Assembly: GCA_039931245.1 (NCBI GenBank)
Contig: JBDTSH010000002.1
Span: 1-21,410, forward strand
Length of the DNA: 21,410 nucleotides
Direction: 5' to 3'
Source of the DNA: UBA4729 sp039931245
Lineage (GTDB): Bacteria; Patescibacteriota; Saccharimonadia; Saccharimonadales; UBA4665
Each line of letters begins with the position of its first letter. Position 1 is the stretch's first letter. The notes under the pieces are model-generated. The model was not told the origin of the DNA and made no database searches. It was given only the letters and a program-made list of their open reading frames with translations. The position numbers were made by a program, and so were the translations under genes. Below are positions 7,182 to 13,304 of this stretch, piece after piece.

Positions 7182-7742
7182 ATGTCCATCTCACCTGAAA
7201 ATCCTAACTTGAGCGGTCTCGATACATTTGAAGCGGCCAAGCAAAAACTGGGTATTTATCTGTCTGGGGCGGAAGCCCTTTACAGAAGGACGAGTGATGA
7301 ACGGATTGTGCTGTTCCGGGGGCAAGAGACAGATTACCCGGATGCATTGAGAATTGGTACCGACGGACAATATGGCCCTGGAACATACTTTGGGAACTCC
7401 CCTGTAGCCGTATCTTATTATACGGCGCATGGGGGTAGCCTACAGGGAGTACAAGCCTATTTACTACCTGAATTAGCTGAGAGTGCGATAGAGCGAACTT
7501 CGCACCACGCTGCACGCAGACACAGGCACGAGATTACCTCATTTTTACTCCAACTCTTTCCGGTAGGCCTGGATTTTCGCGCGGAACAGAGGGTTAGGTA
7601 CAATCAGGTTGAGCGCTCACCCAAACAACTTTGGGCGAGGATGCCAGTACCAGGTGCAGAGGCAATCATCACAGGAACCAGGAAACTCGCATATCTTGGT
7701 CGCGTCGGCATAGGTAAGCCAAGGTTTAGTAGAAGTGTATAG
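7182..7742 (+). CDS. Putative ADP-ribosyltransferase-like protein
   Basis: The 186-residue soluble product shows three blocks in the order expected of the ADP-ribosyltransferase/PARP fold. These are an NAD-binding LFRGQ (Arg46), a YGPGTYFGNSPVAVSYY stretch (residues 64-80) like the G-x-G-x-YF donor loop, and a late PGAEAIITG with Glu160 in the position of the catalytic acid. There is no signal peptide. No Shine-Dalgarno site is seen, and the start lies just after a terminator hairpin, so it probably has its own promoter. Its stop codon touches the next tRNA-derived repeat, which fits a cassette cargo. ART-like proteins in such places are often toxins or anti-phage effectors, but no partner antitoxin is evident. 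The fold call rests on short motifs only. Confidence 0.5.
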   Translation: MSISPENPNLSGLDTFEAAKQKLGIYLSGAEALYRRTSDERIVLFRGQETDYPDALRIGTDGQYGPGTYFGNSPVAVSYYTAHGGSLQGVQAYLLPELAESAIERTSHHAARRHRHEITSFLLQLFPVGLDFRAEQRVRYNQVERSPKQLWARMPVPGAEAIITGTRKLAYLGRVGIGKPRFSRSV

Positions 7743-7787
7743 TTGCGAAGTACGTCGACTGGCCCCAGCCAAACATTAGCACTACAA
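7742..7787 (+). repeat. tRNA-Gln 3'-end copy, site 3
   Basis: GTTGCGAAG, then CGTC-ACT, then GGCCCCAGCC resembles site 2 closely. After it, AAACATTAGCACTAC resembles the sequences after the copies at 6575-6592 (AAACATCAACTAT) and 7121-7136 (AGAATGAGCACTAT). It starts at the last base of the preceding stop codon. Confidence 0.65.
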
Positions 7788-7841
7788 ATTATCTTTTTAC
7801 ACGTTTACTACTTTGCCTAGACCATTCTTTAATTATTAAGT

Positions 7842-8075
7842 ATGCAAAGGCTGGAGATGACACATCCAAATGAATTAGCTTGGAACCATTTAATCGACTA
7901 CGAGGATTATGAAGGTGCTGCAAAACTGGTAGGTAGTTTGTCGCATATCGCAGTCGATTCATGTGTCGAGAAGCCTACTGTCGAGTCAACGCCTGGTAGG
8001 ACAGCACAAAGTATTGATACTTACACATATTGGGGGCTTACCGTGCCAGGACTACCAATCCAAGGCACGCCTTAG
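7842..8075 (+). CDS. Unknown 77-residue protein
   Basis: A short acidic product (MQRLEMTHPNELAWNHLIDYEDYEG at the start) with a single cysteine and a low-complexity C-terminal third. No domain or transport signal is seen. Support for a real gene comes from position: TTTAAT lies eight bases before the ATG with TTTACT 18 bases further up, and a 16-base-pair terminator follows at 8113. It lies between tRNA-derived repeat sites 3 and 4. It could be a decayed fragment. I do not recognise it. Confidence 0.4.
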   Translation: MQRLEMTHPNELAWNHLIDYEDYEGAAKLVGSLSHIAVDSCVEKPTVESTPGRTAQSIDTYTYWGLTVPGLPIQGTP

Positions 8076-8112
8076 CTCTAACGGTTACAAATTCCGTCAG
8101 CTAAGGGCAGCC

Positions 8113-8157
8113 AAAGAAATAGTGTCAGGTCTTCAGATCTGGCGCTATTTCTTTATT
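8113..8157 (+). terminator. Rho-independent terminator after the 77-residue ORF
   Basis: AAAGAAATAGTGTCAG (8113-8128) pairs with CTGGCGCTATTTCTTT (8139-8154) over 16 bases with two G-T pairs, then a T-rich tail. Confidence 0.75.
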
Positions 8158-8185
8158 GAAACTATGAAAGGGATTCGAACGATAT

Positions 8186-8205
8186 ACTTCCTCGGAAGTT
8201 TTTTT
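8186..8205 (+). terminator. Small terminator hairpin
   Basis: ACTTC-CTCG-GAAGT followed by TTTTTT. It is just downstream (in + direction) of an inverted copy of the tRNA T-arm at 8169-8180. It may mark another decayed cassette end. Confidence 0.5.
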
Positions 8206-8212
8206 GCCTGGG

Positions 8213-8506
8213 CTAAAAATCTTCATCTGGGTTGTCGGTGTCTTTTTTGCCCCACCGCCAATGTGGTTTCGGAGATGTACCTATCGCTACCAGCACAATA
8301 GTGGCAATAGCTAACAACCAGATAGAAACCTGCTTTATGAAGCCATTTACAGTAGGGTAAGCCGGGTCGGCTGGTAATAAAGTGGCGGTTATAACAACTA
8401 TACCCCCCTGTAATACCAATAGCGCCCATCCCTGCCATGTCGCGGGAATCCAGCCCCATCCATACCGTTTACGTTTCATCCAGTATTTTTTGTTATCAGC
8501 TTTCAT
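8213..8506 (-). CDS. Conserved small membrane protein (KRKRYGWGW type)
   Basis: A 97-residue protein. A basic N-terminus (MKADNKKYWMKRKRYGWGW) leads into two membrane helices (about residues 24-45 and 57-78), and a polar acidic tail ends NPDEDF. Small two-helix proteins with the KRKRYGWGW-P-TWQGW start occur widely in bacteria, including CPR genomes, with no known function; that is recalled, not searched. The ATG at 8506 follows TATATA by eight bases, and AGGA lies close before it, so either mode of initiation is possible. It points against the + genes around it and lies between repeat sites 3 and 4. Confidence 0.75.
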   Translation of the reverse strand: MKADNKKYWMKRKRYGWGWIPATWQGWALLVLQGGIVVITATLLPADPAYPTVNGFIKQVSIWLLAIATIVLVAIGTSPKPHWRWGKKDTDNPDEDF

Positions 8507-8565
8507 ATCCTAACTATATACCTTCCTTCAAGCATTACTGAGAAACAAGCTTCTAACATCGGCGA

Positions 8566-8590
8566 TGATACCCAGCCAAGCATAAGCACT
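8566..8590 (+). repeat. tRNA-Gln 3'-end copy, site 4 (degenerate)
   Basis: ATACCCAGCCAAGCATAAGCACT keeps the CCCAGCCAA core and the CAT-AGCACT tail shared with site 3 and the end of unit B, but has lost the T-arm part. A terminator hairpin follows at once, as after the tRNA and after unit B. Confidence 0.6.
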
Positions 8591-8593
8591 ATG

Positions 8594-8618
8594 AAAGACT
8601 TTTTCGGAAGTCTTTTTG
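8594..8618 (+). terminator. Terminator hairpin after site 4
   Basis: AAAGACTT and AAGTCTTT pair around TTTCGG, followed by TTTT on the + strand. It lies 2 bases beyond the stop of the minus-strand kinase gene, but the T-run is on the + side, so it mainly stops + transcription. The opposite side lacks a T-run. Confidence 0.6.
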
Positions 8619-8619
8619 T

Positions 8620-9186
8620 TTATACTAACTTTAGTTTTCCGACGATGCGTTGAATCACTTCATCATAGTTATGAGTAGTTGTGTCACAGATTATATGAGG
8701 GAGCATCGAAGTCTCTAATAATTTCAACTGATTCTGCTGCTGAGTTATGTAATAATCTGCAACCTGCTCAGTAGTGTCGCCCTTGGTTTTTATGTATTCT
8801 CTCCAGCTTGCATCTCGATGTTCTGCGGCCTTTGAAACTCTATCGGCAATTGCAGCATCATCAATCTTTAGAAAAGCTGTTAGGGCATCCTGCTTGTTAA
8901 GGATATTCTCAATCTGAGAATATTGCTCTAATGAAACTTTGGCACGAAAAGCTTGCGTTAAATATAAACGATCAAAAATGAGTAAGTCTGGCTTATCAGT
9001 GGCTAGCAGGGTAATAAGTTCTTCAAAAAATTGAATATGGAGCTCATCGGTTTGTTTCATTATTGGAATATGGGTCTCTGACTCGCGGGCAATTTCAACA
9101 CTAAGACCAGCCAGCCGCTTCCGTATTCCAGATATGACGGTTGACTTGCCGCTAGTTGCAATACCCTCGAGAATAAGAATCTTCAT
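8620..9186 (-). CDS. P-loop kinase-like NTPase
   Basis: The 188-residue product starts with a beta strand and Walker A GIATSGKS (residues 8-15), as in thymidylate/deoxynucleoside kinases and the AAA_33 group. A DxD/E-like block, LLIFDRLYLTQAF, follows near residue 70, then a helical lid region (KAAEHRDASWREY). A phosphate-transfer role on a small molecule is likely; the substrate cannot be read from the sequence. The ATG at 9186 is preceded by TGC-TACGAT with a six-base gap and no ribosome site, so it is probably leaderless. It stands alone, just outside the tRNA-derived repeats. Confidence 0.65.
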   Translation of the reverse strand: MKILILEGIATSGKSTVISGIRKRLAGLSVEIARESETHIPIMKQTDELHIQFFEELITLLATDKPDLLIFDRLYLTQAFRAKVSLEQYSQIENILNKQDALTAFLKIDDAAIADRVSKAAEHRDASWREYIKTKGDTTEQVADYYITQQQNQLKLLETSMLPHIICDTTTHNYDEVIQRIVGKLKLV

Positions 9187-9192
9187 TAAATA

Positions 9193-9201
9193 ATCGTAGC
9201 A
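9193..9201 (-). promoter_or_regulatory. Extended -10 box of the kinase gene
   Basis: On the minus strand TGC-TACGAT is followed by TATTTA and the ATG at 9186. The transcript should start at the start codon. Confidence 0.5.
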
Positions 9202-9311
9202 TGCCCCATCACAGAAGTTCTAACAACGTCTATGAGGCCCTGCTAGTCATTTTGATCTGTTAATTTCTATGAGCCCTCATGGACGTCAGTACTTCAATGA
9301 TTAATAATTGA

Positions 9312-9325
9312 CGAACTATTGTTCG
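9312..9325 (-). terminator. Weak terminator-like hairpin after the ABC-2 operon
   Basis: CGAAC and GTTCG pair around a four-base loop, right after the permease stop. The tail TCAATTATT on the minus strand is only partly T-rich. Confidence 0.3.
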
Positions 9326-9326
9326 C

Positions 9327-10118
9327 TTAACCGAGATCACGCTTTCGGAAGCTCAGCCAACTAAGCAATATGCAACCAGCCACGAAAAGAGCAAAGAACA
9401 AGATCGAAGACCAATCGAAAGTGCCCCGTAAAATATCAGCCGAGCGGTAATAATGATACGGGAAAATTAAGCTTGGATTTTTGAGCCAATCTACCGTGCT
9501 AGCAAGTGAGCCAAATATATAACCTCCTAGGGCATAGACTACCGCAATACCAAGCGCTGCGGCACGCCCTCGTCCGGTTGCTGATAACAAGAATGCAACG
9601 GCACTAAAAGTAAGTACCAACATGTAACAGCTAAAACAGGCTGCCGCAATATTCACAGCTGGAATCCCCAAATGAACTGCTTGGGCCATTACTATTAGCA
9701 CCGCGGAACCAATACCGGCGACAACAAAGATAACTAAACCGCCAGCTAGCGCCTCAGAAAATAAGAATTTGGTTCGAGAAATCGGTCGTGATAACAAGAC
9801 TTCAATGGTGCCGTCTGTCTCTTCGCGGCCAATCAGACTACTGCCCAGGCCAATTCCCAAAATTATCAATAATAACGGGAACATTAAATAGATGAGTTGG
9901 CTATTCAGATAACCAACTGGCGAAAAGAAGTCAGTGCCACCAAACAAAGCTAGCGTATTGTTGCTGAGCCCTCCAAAGCTTTTGTTGAGCGAAGCCGCCT
10001 GGTTATGGATAGACGGATAAAATGCCAACGTTACCAGCACCAAAATAACAACTCCAATACTCCACCAGAGTATGCTCCAGCGACGCCGCCAGAGTGTCCA
10101 CTTTACAATGCTAAGCAT
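9327..10118 (-). CDS. ABC-2 type transporter permease
   Basis: The 263-residue product has about six membrane helices. The first is after MLSIVKWTLWRRRW, and a short loop in the middle carries the GREETDGTIEVLLSRPISR motif. That motif is typical of ABC-2 permeases and is where the ATPase docks. It would form the membrane channel for the ATPase encoded just upstream; the two genes overlap by eight bases and the ribosome site AAGGGGGG lies within the end of the ATPase gene. The substrate is unknown; such exporters often carry antibiotics, lipids or peptides. Confidence 0.85.
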   Translation of the reverse strand: MLSIVKWTLWRRRWSILWWSIGVVILVLVTLAFYPSIHNQAASLNKSFGGLSNNTLALFGGTDFFSPVGYLNSQLIYLMFPLLLIILGIGLGSSLIGREETDGTIEVLLSRPISRTKFLFSEALAGGLVIFVVAGIGSAVLIVMAQAVHLGIPAVNIAAACFSCYMLVLTFSAVAFLLSATGRGRAAALGIAVVYALGGYIFGSLASTVDWLKNPSLIFPYHYYRSADILRGTFDWSSILFFALFVAGCILLSWLSFRKRDLG

Positions 10119-11022
10119 CTGAGCCCCCCTTAGCTTGGTAATAATGCATGAAAGCTTCTTCGAGATCTAATGCCCTAGTATCGATATTGGTAACGGTGTA
10201 CTTGGCCAGCAGCTCAAACAATGGTGAAAGTTCGCCCTGAACGTGCAGAGTCACACTGTGAGAATCGTTCTGAACCACCTTTTGAACGCCTGAAAGTTGT
10301 TTCAGCTTACTAAGCGGTGCGTTATCTTTGAAGATTAAATCGAAGGTCTGGGCAGCCTCTTTGGCCATCTCGGCAATAGTTCGCTCAATAATAAGCTTGC
10401 CACCACGAATAATGCCGACCCTGTCGCAGACCTTCTGAACTTCGCCTAGAATATGGCTACTCATAAAAATAGCTGCGCCGCGGCCTTTGGCCTCAGCAAC
10501 CAGTTCATAGAACACTTCTTGCATCAACGGATCTAACCCACTGCTTGGCTCATCTAAAATCATGACTCGTGGCTGATGCATAAAAGCTTGAATGATAGAT
10601 ATTTTTTGCCTGTTACCACGGGAAAGCTCACCAAGGGGCTTTGTTAGGTTGGCTTGCAGTCGCTTGGTCAGCTCCTGCTTGAAAGCCTGACTTGTTGGTG
10701 GTTGCAACTCGCCAAGATACTCTAAATACTGGTGGCCGTTCATTTTTAAGTACACCGCGCCGTCGCCAGCCAGATAGCCGATTTCTCGCCTCACAGCAAC
10801 CGCTTCTTTGGCAATATCATGGCCAAGGATCGACGCGCTGCCGTGAGTCGGTTGAAGAAAATTCAATAGTGTTCTAATCGTGGTTGACTTACCCGCACCA
10901 TTTGGCCCCAAAAAGCCATATACTTCGCCAGCGTCAACGTGCAGCGATAAATTGTGGAACGCAAAAGTTCCAGAGCCGCGATATTTTTTAGAAAGTTTGT
11001 TGATTACTATAGCTTGATCCAT
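10111..11022 (-). CDS. ABC transporter ATP-binding protein (drug-export type)
   Basis: From the ATG at 11022 (MDQAIVINKLSKKYRG) the product has 303 residues. Walker A is GPNGAGKS (39-46). The signature LSRGNRQKI, Walker B ILDEPSSGLDP and an H-loop SSHILGE follow. The C-terminal 80 residues are the extra domain common in CcmA/YhaQ-type export ATPases. I prefer 11022 over the ATG at 11034 because TATGAT sits exactly seven bases before it and no ribosome site precedes either. It pairs with the permease that overlaps its end, giving a two-gene exporter. A palindrome-like sequence in the promoter resembles the Fur-type operator at 12574. Confidence 0.88.
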   Translation of the reverse strand: MDQAIVINKLSKKYRGSGTFAFHNLSLHVDAGEVYGFLGPNGAGKSTTIRTLLNFLQPTHGSASILGHDIAKEAVAVRREIGYLAGDGAVYLKMNGHQYLEYLGELQPPTSQAFKQELTKRLQANLTKPLGELSRGNRQKISIIQAFMHQPRVMILDEPSSGLDPLMQEVFYELVAEAKGRGAAIFMSSHILGEVQKVCDRVGIIRGGKLIIERTIAEMAKEAAQTFDLIFKDNAPLSKLKQLSGVQKVVQNDSHSVTLHVQGELSPLFELLAKYTVTNIDTRALDLEEAFMHYYQAKGGSDA

Positions 11023-11029
11023 CACATAC

Positions 11030-11052
11030 ATCATAACGTATATGTTTACGTA
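11030..11052 (-). promoter_or_regulatory. Promoter of the ABC-2 operon with an operator-like inverted repeat
   Basis: On the minus strand TATGAT (11035-11030) is followed by seven bases and the ATG. Just upstream lies an inverted repeat, read on the + strand as TAACGTA, two bases, TGTTTAC (11034 to 11049). These half-sites also occur in the operator at 12574-12596 with a three-base gap. A shared regulator is possible but not shown. Confidence 0.4.
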
Positions 11053-11226
11053 CCCTTATACTTAATGTTATTTTGTGGCTGGTTACCAGTAAGCTACAAC
11101 CAGGATGGTTCCAGCATTGTCTACGATACTCAGCCAAAAAAGAGTGCCAAAGGTAACCTCTTGCTTCTAGTGCTTATCTTAGTCATAGACATATGCCAAG
11201 GCTGAAACGATTAACCCTGTCTACTG

Positions 11227-11445
11227 CTATTTCTGAACATCACGCCCGTTAAATGGACCGCCGAATAGTGGCGCAAAAACACAAAAATTAAAAATACCAG
11301 CTAGTAGAGGCACCAGACCGACCACCGCAAGTATGATGCCAGCCGCCCCATGCATAGCGATAAGCCCGACAAAGACTAAAACCATACCAGCTACAATTCG
11401 TATTCCGCGACCAAGCATACTTGTCATGAATTCTGCGAATCCCAT
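11227..11445 (-). CDS. DUF2892 (YgaP-like transmembrane) protein
   Basis: A 72-residue protein with two close membrane helices (about residues 14-33 and 34-55) and a cysteine in the short FNFCVFAPLFG stretch. This pattern fits the DUF2892 family, known as the membrane part of YgaP, where it is fused to a rhodanese domain. Here the rhodanese is a separate gene two places upstream in the same operon, so the two may work as a split version. AAAGGAAG lies about four bases before the ATG. It is the last gene of the operon headed by the Fur-type regulator. Confidence 0.8.
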   Translation of the reverse strand: MGFAEFMTSMLGRGIRIVAGMVLVFVGLIAMHGAAGIILAVVGLVPLLAGIFNFCVFAPLFGGPFNGRDVQK

Positions 11446-11483
11446 AATCTTCCTTTCGTTAATTGTTTGAAACCTAATTACAT

Positions 11484-11732
11484 CTAAGCGGCCAGTGCCG
11501 ATTCGAACCGTGGCCTATCGAAGCCAAGAATTTTCTCTAGTTGGCCGTCTTCGCCTTCAATAGTGCTGAATGGTACGCCCCTTTGACCGCTCAAATTAAT
11601 CATATTCTGAGCAGCAATAGGGTTTTGATCAACCATGTAGTTGGTGTAGGGGATGGACTTGTCATCAAGCCAACGCTTGAGCATAACGCAGTAAGGGCAA
11701 GTCGTCGTACTATAGACCGTTATTTTTTTCAT
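11484..11732 (-). CDS. Glutaredoxin-like thiol oxidoreductase
   Basis: An 82-residue cytoplasmic protein with the redox motif TCPYC (Cys12, Cys15) and the cis-proline loop GQRGVPF (Pro54), all in the glutaredoxin/NrdH pattern. The end, GFDRPRFESAL, is also typical. It would reduce protein or low-molecular-weight disulfides or mixed persulfides. AAGGAGAT lies five bases before the ATG. It lies between a rhodanese gene and a DUF2892 gene, so the natural partner is likely a sulfur carrier in the same operon rather than ribonucleotide reductase. Confidence 0.88.
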   Translation of the reverse strand: MKKITVYSTTTCPYCVMLKRWLDDKSIPYTNYMVDQNPIAAQNMINLSGQRGVPFSTIEGEDGQLEKILGFDRPRFESALAA

Positions 11733-11741
11733 GATATCTCC

Positions 11742-12146
11742 TTATGACTTTACGATTACTCCACCGAGTGATTCAACATGCGTAATTGCGCCGAGGTCAG
11801 TCACCTTGGTGAAGCCGGCTGACTTTAATATTGTAGTTGCTTCACTTGAACGGTTGCCGCTGTGGCAGTAGACATACACTTGCGTATCTTTTGGTACAGC
11901 TGGCAGCGTACCGGCCTGCATGTCTTGTAGCGACAGATTACTTGCACCGTTTATATGCCCTGCTGCATATTCCGCTGGGGTTCTGACATCGATAAACTGC
12001 GCACCCTTGGCTGTATCACTCTTAATAGACTGGATGCTAAGCGTAGGGGCGGATGCGCTCGTTTTAGTTTCTGCTTTCGGTGATAGCACTATGAGCCCGC
12101 CGACTGCAACCACAACGATTAATACAATACTTAGTGCGAACTTCAT
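11742..12146 (-). CDS. Membrane-anchored rhodanese-like sulfurtransferase
   Basis: The 134-residue product has an N-terminal membrane helix (residues 4-21), a linker rich in Ser, Thr and Ala, and one rhodanese domain facing outward by this topology. The active site is CHSGNRS with Cys94, and VRTPAEYAAGHINGA is the usual CH2A-like block. The tryptophan usual before the last GG is missing (THVESLGG). Rhodanese domains carry sulfur as a cysteine persulfide. The ATG overlaps the stop of the Fur-type gene (ATGA), with GAGGAG nine bases upstream. It is similar over its length to the rhodanese at 12922, so the two are probably paralogues. Confidence 0.9.
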   Translation of the reverse strand: MKFALSIVLIVVVAVGGLIVLSPKAETKTSASAPTLSIQSIKSDTAKGAQFIDVRTPAEYAAGHINGASNLSLQDMQAGTLPAVPKDTQVYVYCHSGNRSSEATTILKSAGFTKVTDLGAITHVESLGGVIVKS

Positions 12147-12547
12147 ACTTTGTAACTCCTCATACAGTTTTTACATATACCACTTATTGTTAGCTGCCCC
12201 GAAATACTACAATCAGCCGTTGATTCCTCCAGAATGGGGATGATCTTAGCCTTAACTTCGGTGTCGCGAAGCATGCCACAAGCTACACATTGGAAATGAT
12301 CATGCGGCGTCGTTTCGGCGTCATAGCACATTGAACCGTCGGTTCGTGACGGAGCGACCGCAATGGTCCCGCGTGAGGCTAAGCGAGTTGTGGCCCGATG
12401 CACTGTTGTAGCGCTCAAGTCTGGATATGTCAGCCGTAATGCCGTCAATAACTCCGTATTTGTGGCGTGTCCAAGTTTGGCAATTTCCATCTCAATAGCT
12501 TGGCAATATTTGCTCCGGCGTTGCGCAACGGCTGTGGGAATAATCAT
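12143..12547 (-). CDS. Fur-family transcriptional regulator
   Basis: The 134-residue product has the Fur winged helix (residues 10-70, with SATTVHRATTRL as recognition helix) and a dimer domain. Two CxxC pairs (Cys87/Cys90, Cys125/Cys128) form the usual structural zinc site. His82 and His84 are available for a sensing metal. A cysteine (113) stands where many Fur/PerR proteins have a histidine, so the sensed signal may not be a plain metal. It heads an operon of rhodanese, glutaredoxin and DUF2892 genes and is divergent from three more rhodaneses. This points to control of sulfur or thiol stress. TATACT is seven bases before the ATG with TTTACA 17 bases further up, so it is probably leaderless and self-regulated. 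Confidence 0.88.
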   Translation of the reverse strand: MIIPTAVAQRRSKYCQAIEMEIAKLGHATNTELLTALRLTYPDLSATTVHRATTRLASRGTIAVAPSRTDGSMCYDAETTPHDHFQCVACGMLRDTEVKAKIIPILEESTADCSISGQLTISGICKNCMRSYKV

Positions 12548-12554
12548 ACACAGT

Positions 12555-12560
12555 AGTATA
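12555..12560 (-). promoter_or_regulatory. -10 box of the Fur-type regulator operon
   Basis: TATACT on the minus strand, with -35 TTTACA 17 bases upstream inside the operator at 12574-12596. Seven bases separate it from the ATG. Confidence 0.65.
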
Positions 12561-12573
12561 AGCGCTTTATTTG

Positions 12574-12596
12574 CTAATGTAAACAGTTTACGTTAG
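12574..12596. promoter_or_regulatory. Palindromic operator shared by two divergent operons
   Basis: Half-sites CTAATGTAAAC and GTTTACGTTAG are separated by one A. They are inverted copies of each other with one mismatch. It covers the -35 of the Fur-type gene (TTTACA, minus) and the -35-like TAAACA of the rhodanese operon (plus), so a bound repressor would block both. Length and symmetry fit a Fur-family dimer site. Confidence 0.75.
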
Positions 12597-12603
12597 TATC
12601 AAT

Positions 12604-12609
12604 TATAGT
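12604..12609 (+). promoter_or_regulatory. -10 box of the three-rhodanese operon
   Basis: TATAGT lies 18 bases after TAAACA, which is part of the operator. The start would be near 12616, leaving a leader with the ribosome site AAGGAG before the ATG at 12643. Confidence 0.5.
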
Positions 12610-12642
12610 ACGTGACACATATAAAACTTTGTAAGGAGTGCT

Positions 12643-12909
12643 ATGGATACAGTAGTAATTGATGTACGCGAACCGTTTGAATTCGCTGAAGGCCGTGTCA
12701 AGGGAGCGCTCAACATTCCCCCTGATAGACTTATGAGCGGTGCAACAGAAATAAATGGGCTGGATAAGAACACGCCGATTATCGTCTATTGCCGAACCGG
12801 TAGCCGATCCAACGTTGCTATGCATATACTAAGCCAACTAGGTTTTACTAATATTAAAAACGGCATCAACAAAGACCAAGTTGAGGCTCGATTCTTACAT
12901 CAAAATTAG
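12643..12909 (+). CDS. Rhodanese-like sulfurtransferase (88 residues)
   Basis: A single small rhodanese domain with no signal or membrane helix, so cytoplasmic. It starts directly with TVVIDVREPFEFAEGRVKGA. The active-site loop is CRTGSRS with Cys50. At 88 residues it is shorter than most single-domain rhodaneses (100-110) because its C-terminal block departs from the usual GG-x-x-W pattern, ending in GINKDQVEARFLHQN. AAGGAG lies four bases before the ATG. It is the first gene of a three-gene operon controlled from the shared operator. Confidence 0.88.
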   Translation: MDTVVIDVREPFEFAEGRVKGALNIPPDRLMSGATEINGLDKNTPIIVYCRTGSRSNVAMHILSQLGFTNIKNGINKDQVEARFLHQN

Positions 12910-12921
12910 GACATCACAGAA

Positions 12922-13290
12922 ATGATTATATACATAGCAATTGCAGTCGCCATTATCTTTGGTTATATGATTATAAAAAACCAGGGGCAAAATTTCAGCT
13001 TAGAGCAATTAGCAGAAGACTTGAGTGAAGGTGGCGTTTTGGTAGATGTTCGTAGCGCCTCAGAGTTCCAATCAGGGCATGCTAAAGGAGCCGAAAACGT
13101 CACTTTACAAGCAATCCAAAGTGGCACCATGCCGAGCAACAACAAACAAAAACCAGTCTACTTGTACTGTCATAGTGGTGCGCGTGCCGCTTCTGCAAGC
13201 TCCCTATTAAAACGCGCAGGCTATGAGCATGTTATCAACATCGGCAGTCTAACTAGATGGCGTAAAATGGGCGGGAAAGTCGTCTCCTAA
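12922..13290 (+). CDS. Membrane-anchored rhodanese-like sulfurtransferase (122 residues)
   Basis: An N-terminal membrane helix (residues 1-18, MIIYIAIAVAIIFGYMII) is followed by a full rhodanese domain. It has VDVRSASEFQSGHAKGA, active site CHSGARA (Cys83) and the ending LTRWRKMGGKVV. By its short tail and positive residues after the helix, the domain may face either side; the helix is too short on charge evidence to decide. It is close in sequence to the membrane rhodanese on the other strand (11742-12146). An AGGA lies about ten bases before the ATG, a weak ribosome site, so coupling with the previous gene is likely. Confidence 0.88.
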   Translation: MIIYIAIAVAIIFGYMIIKNQGQNFSLEQLAEDLSEGGVLVDVRSASEFQSGHAKGAENVTLQAIQSGTMPSNNKQKPVYLYCHSGARAASASSLLKRAGYEHVINIGSLTRWRKMGGKVVS

Positions 13291-13304
13291 AAAAGGAAAC
13301 CTAT

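Noticed and set aside
7963..8301. 112-codon + strand ORF
   Set aside because: It overlaps the 7842 ORF, passes through two terminator hairpins and the membrane protein gene on the other strand, and has no promoter or ribosome site.
11140..11165. Terminator-like sequence upstream of the ABC exporter
   Set aside because: Only a four-base stem with mismatches beside a T-run on the minus strand.
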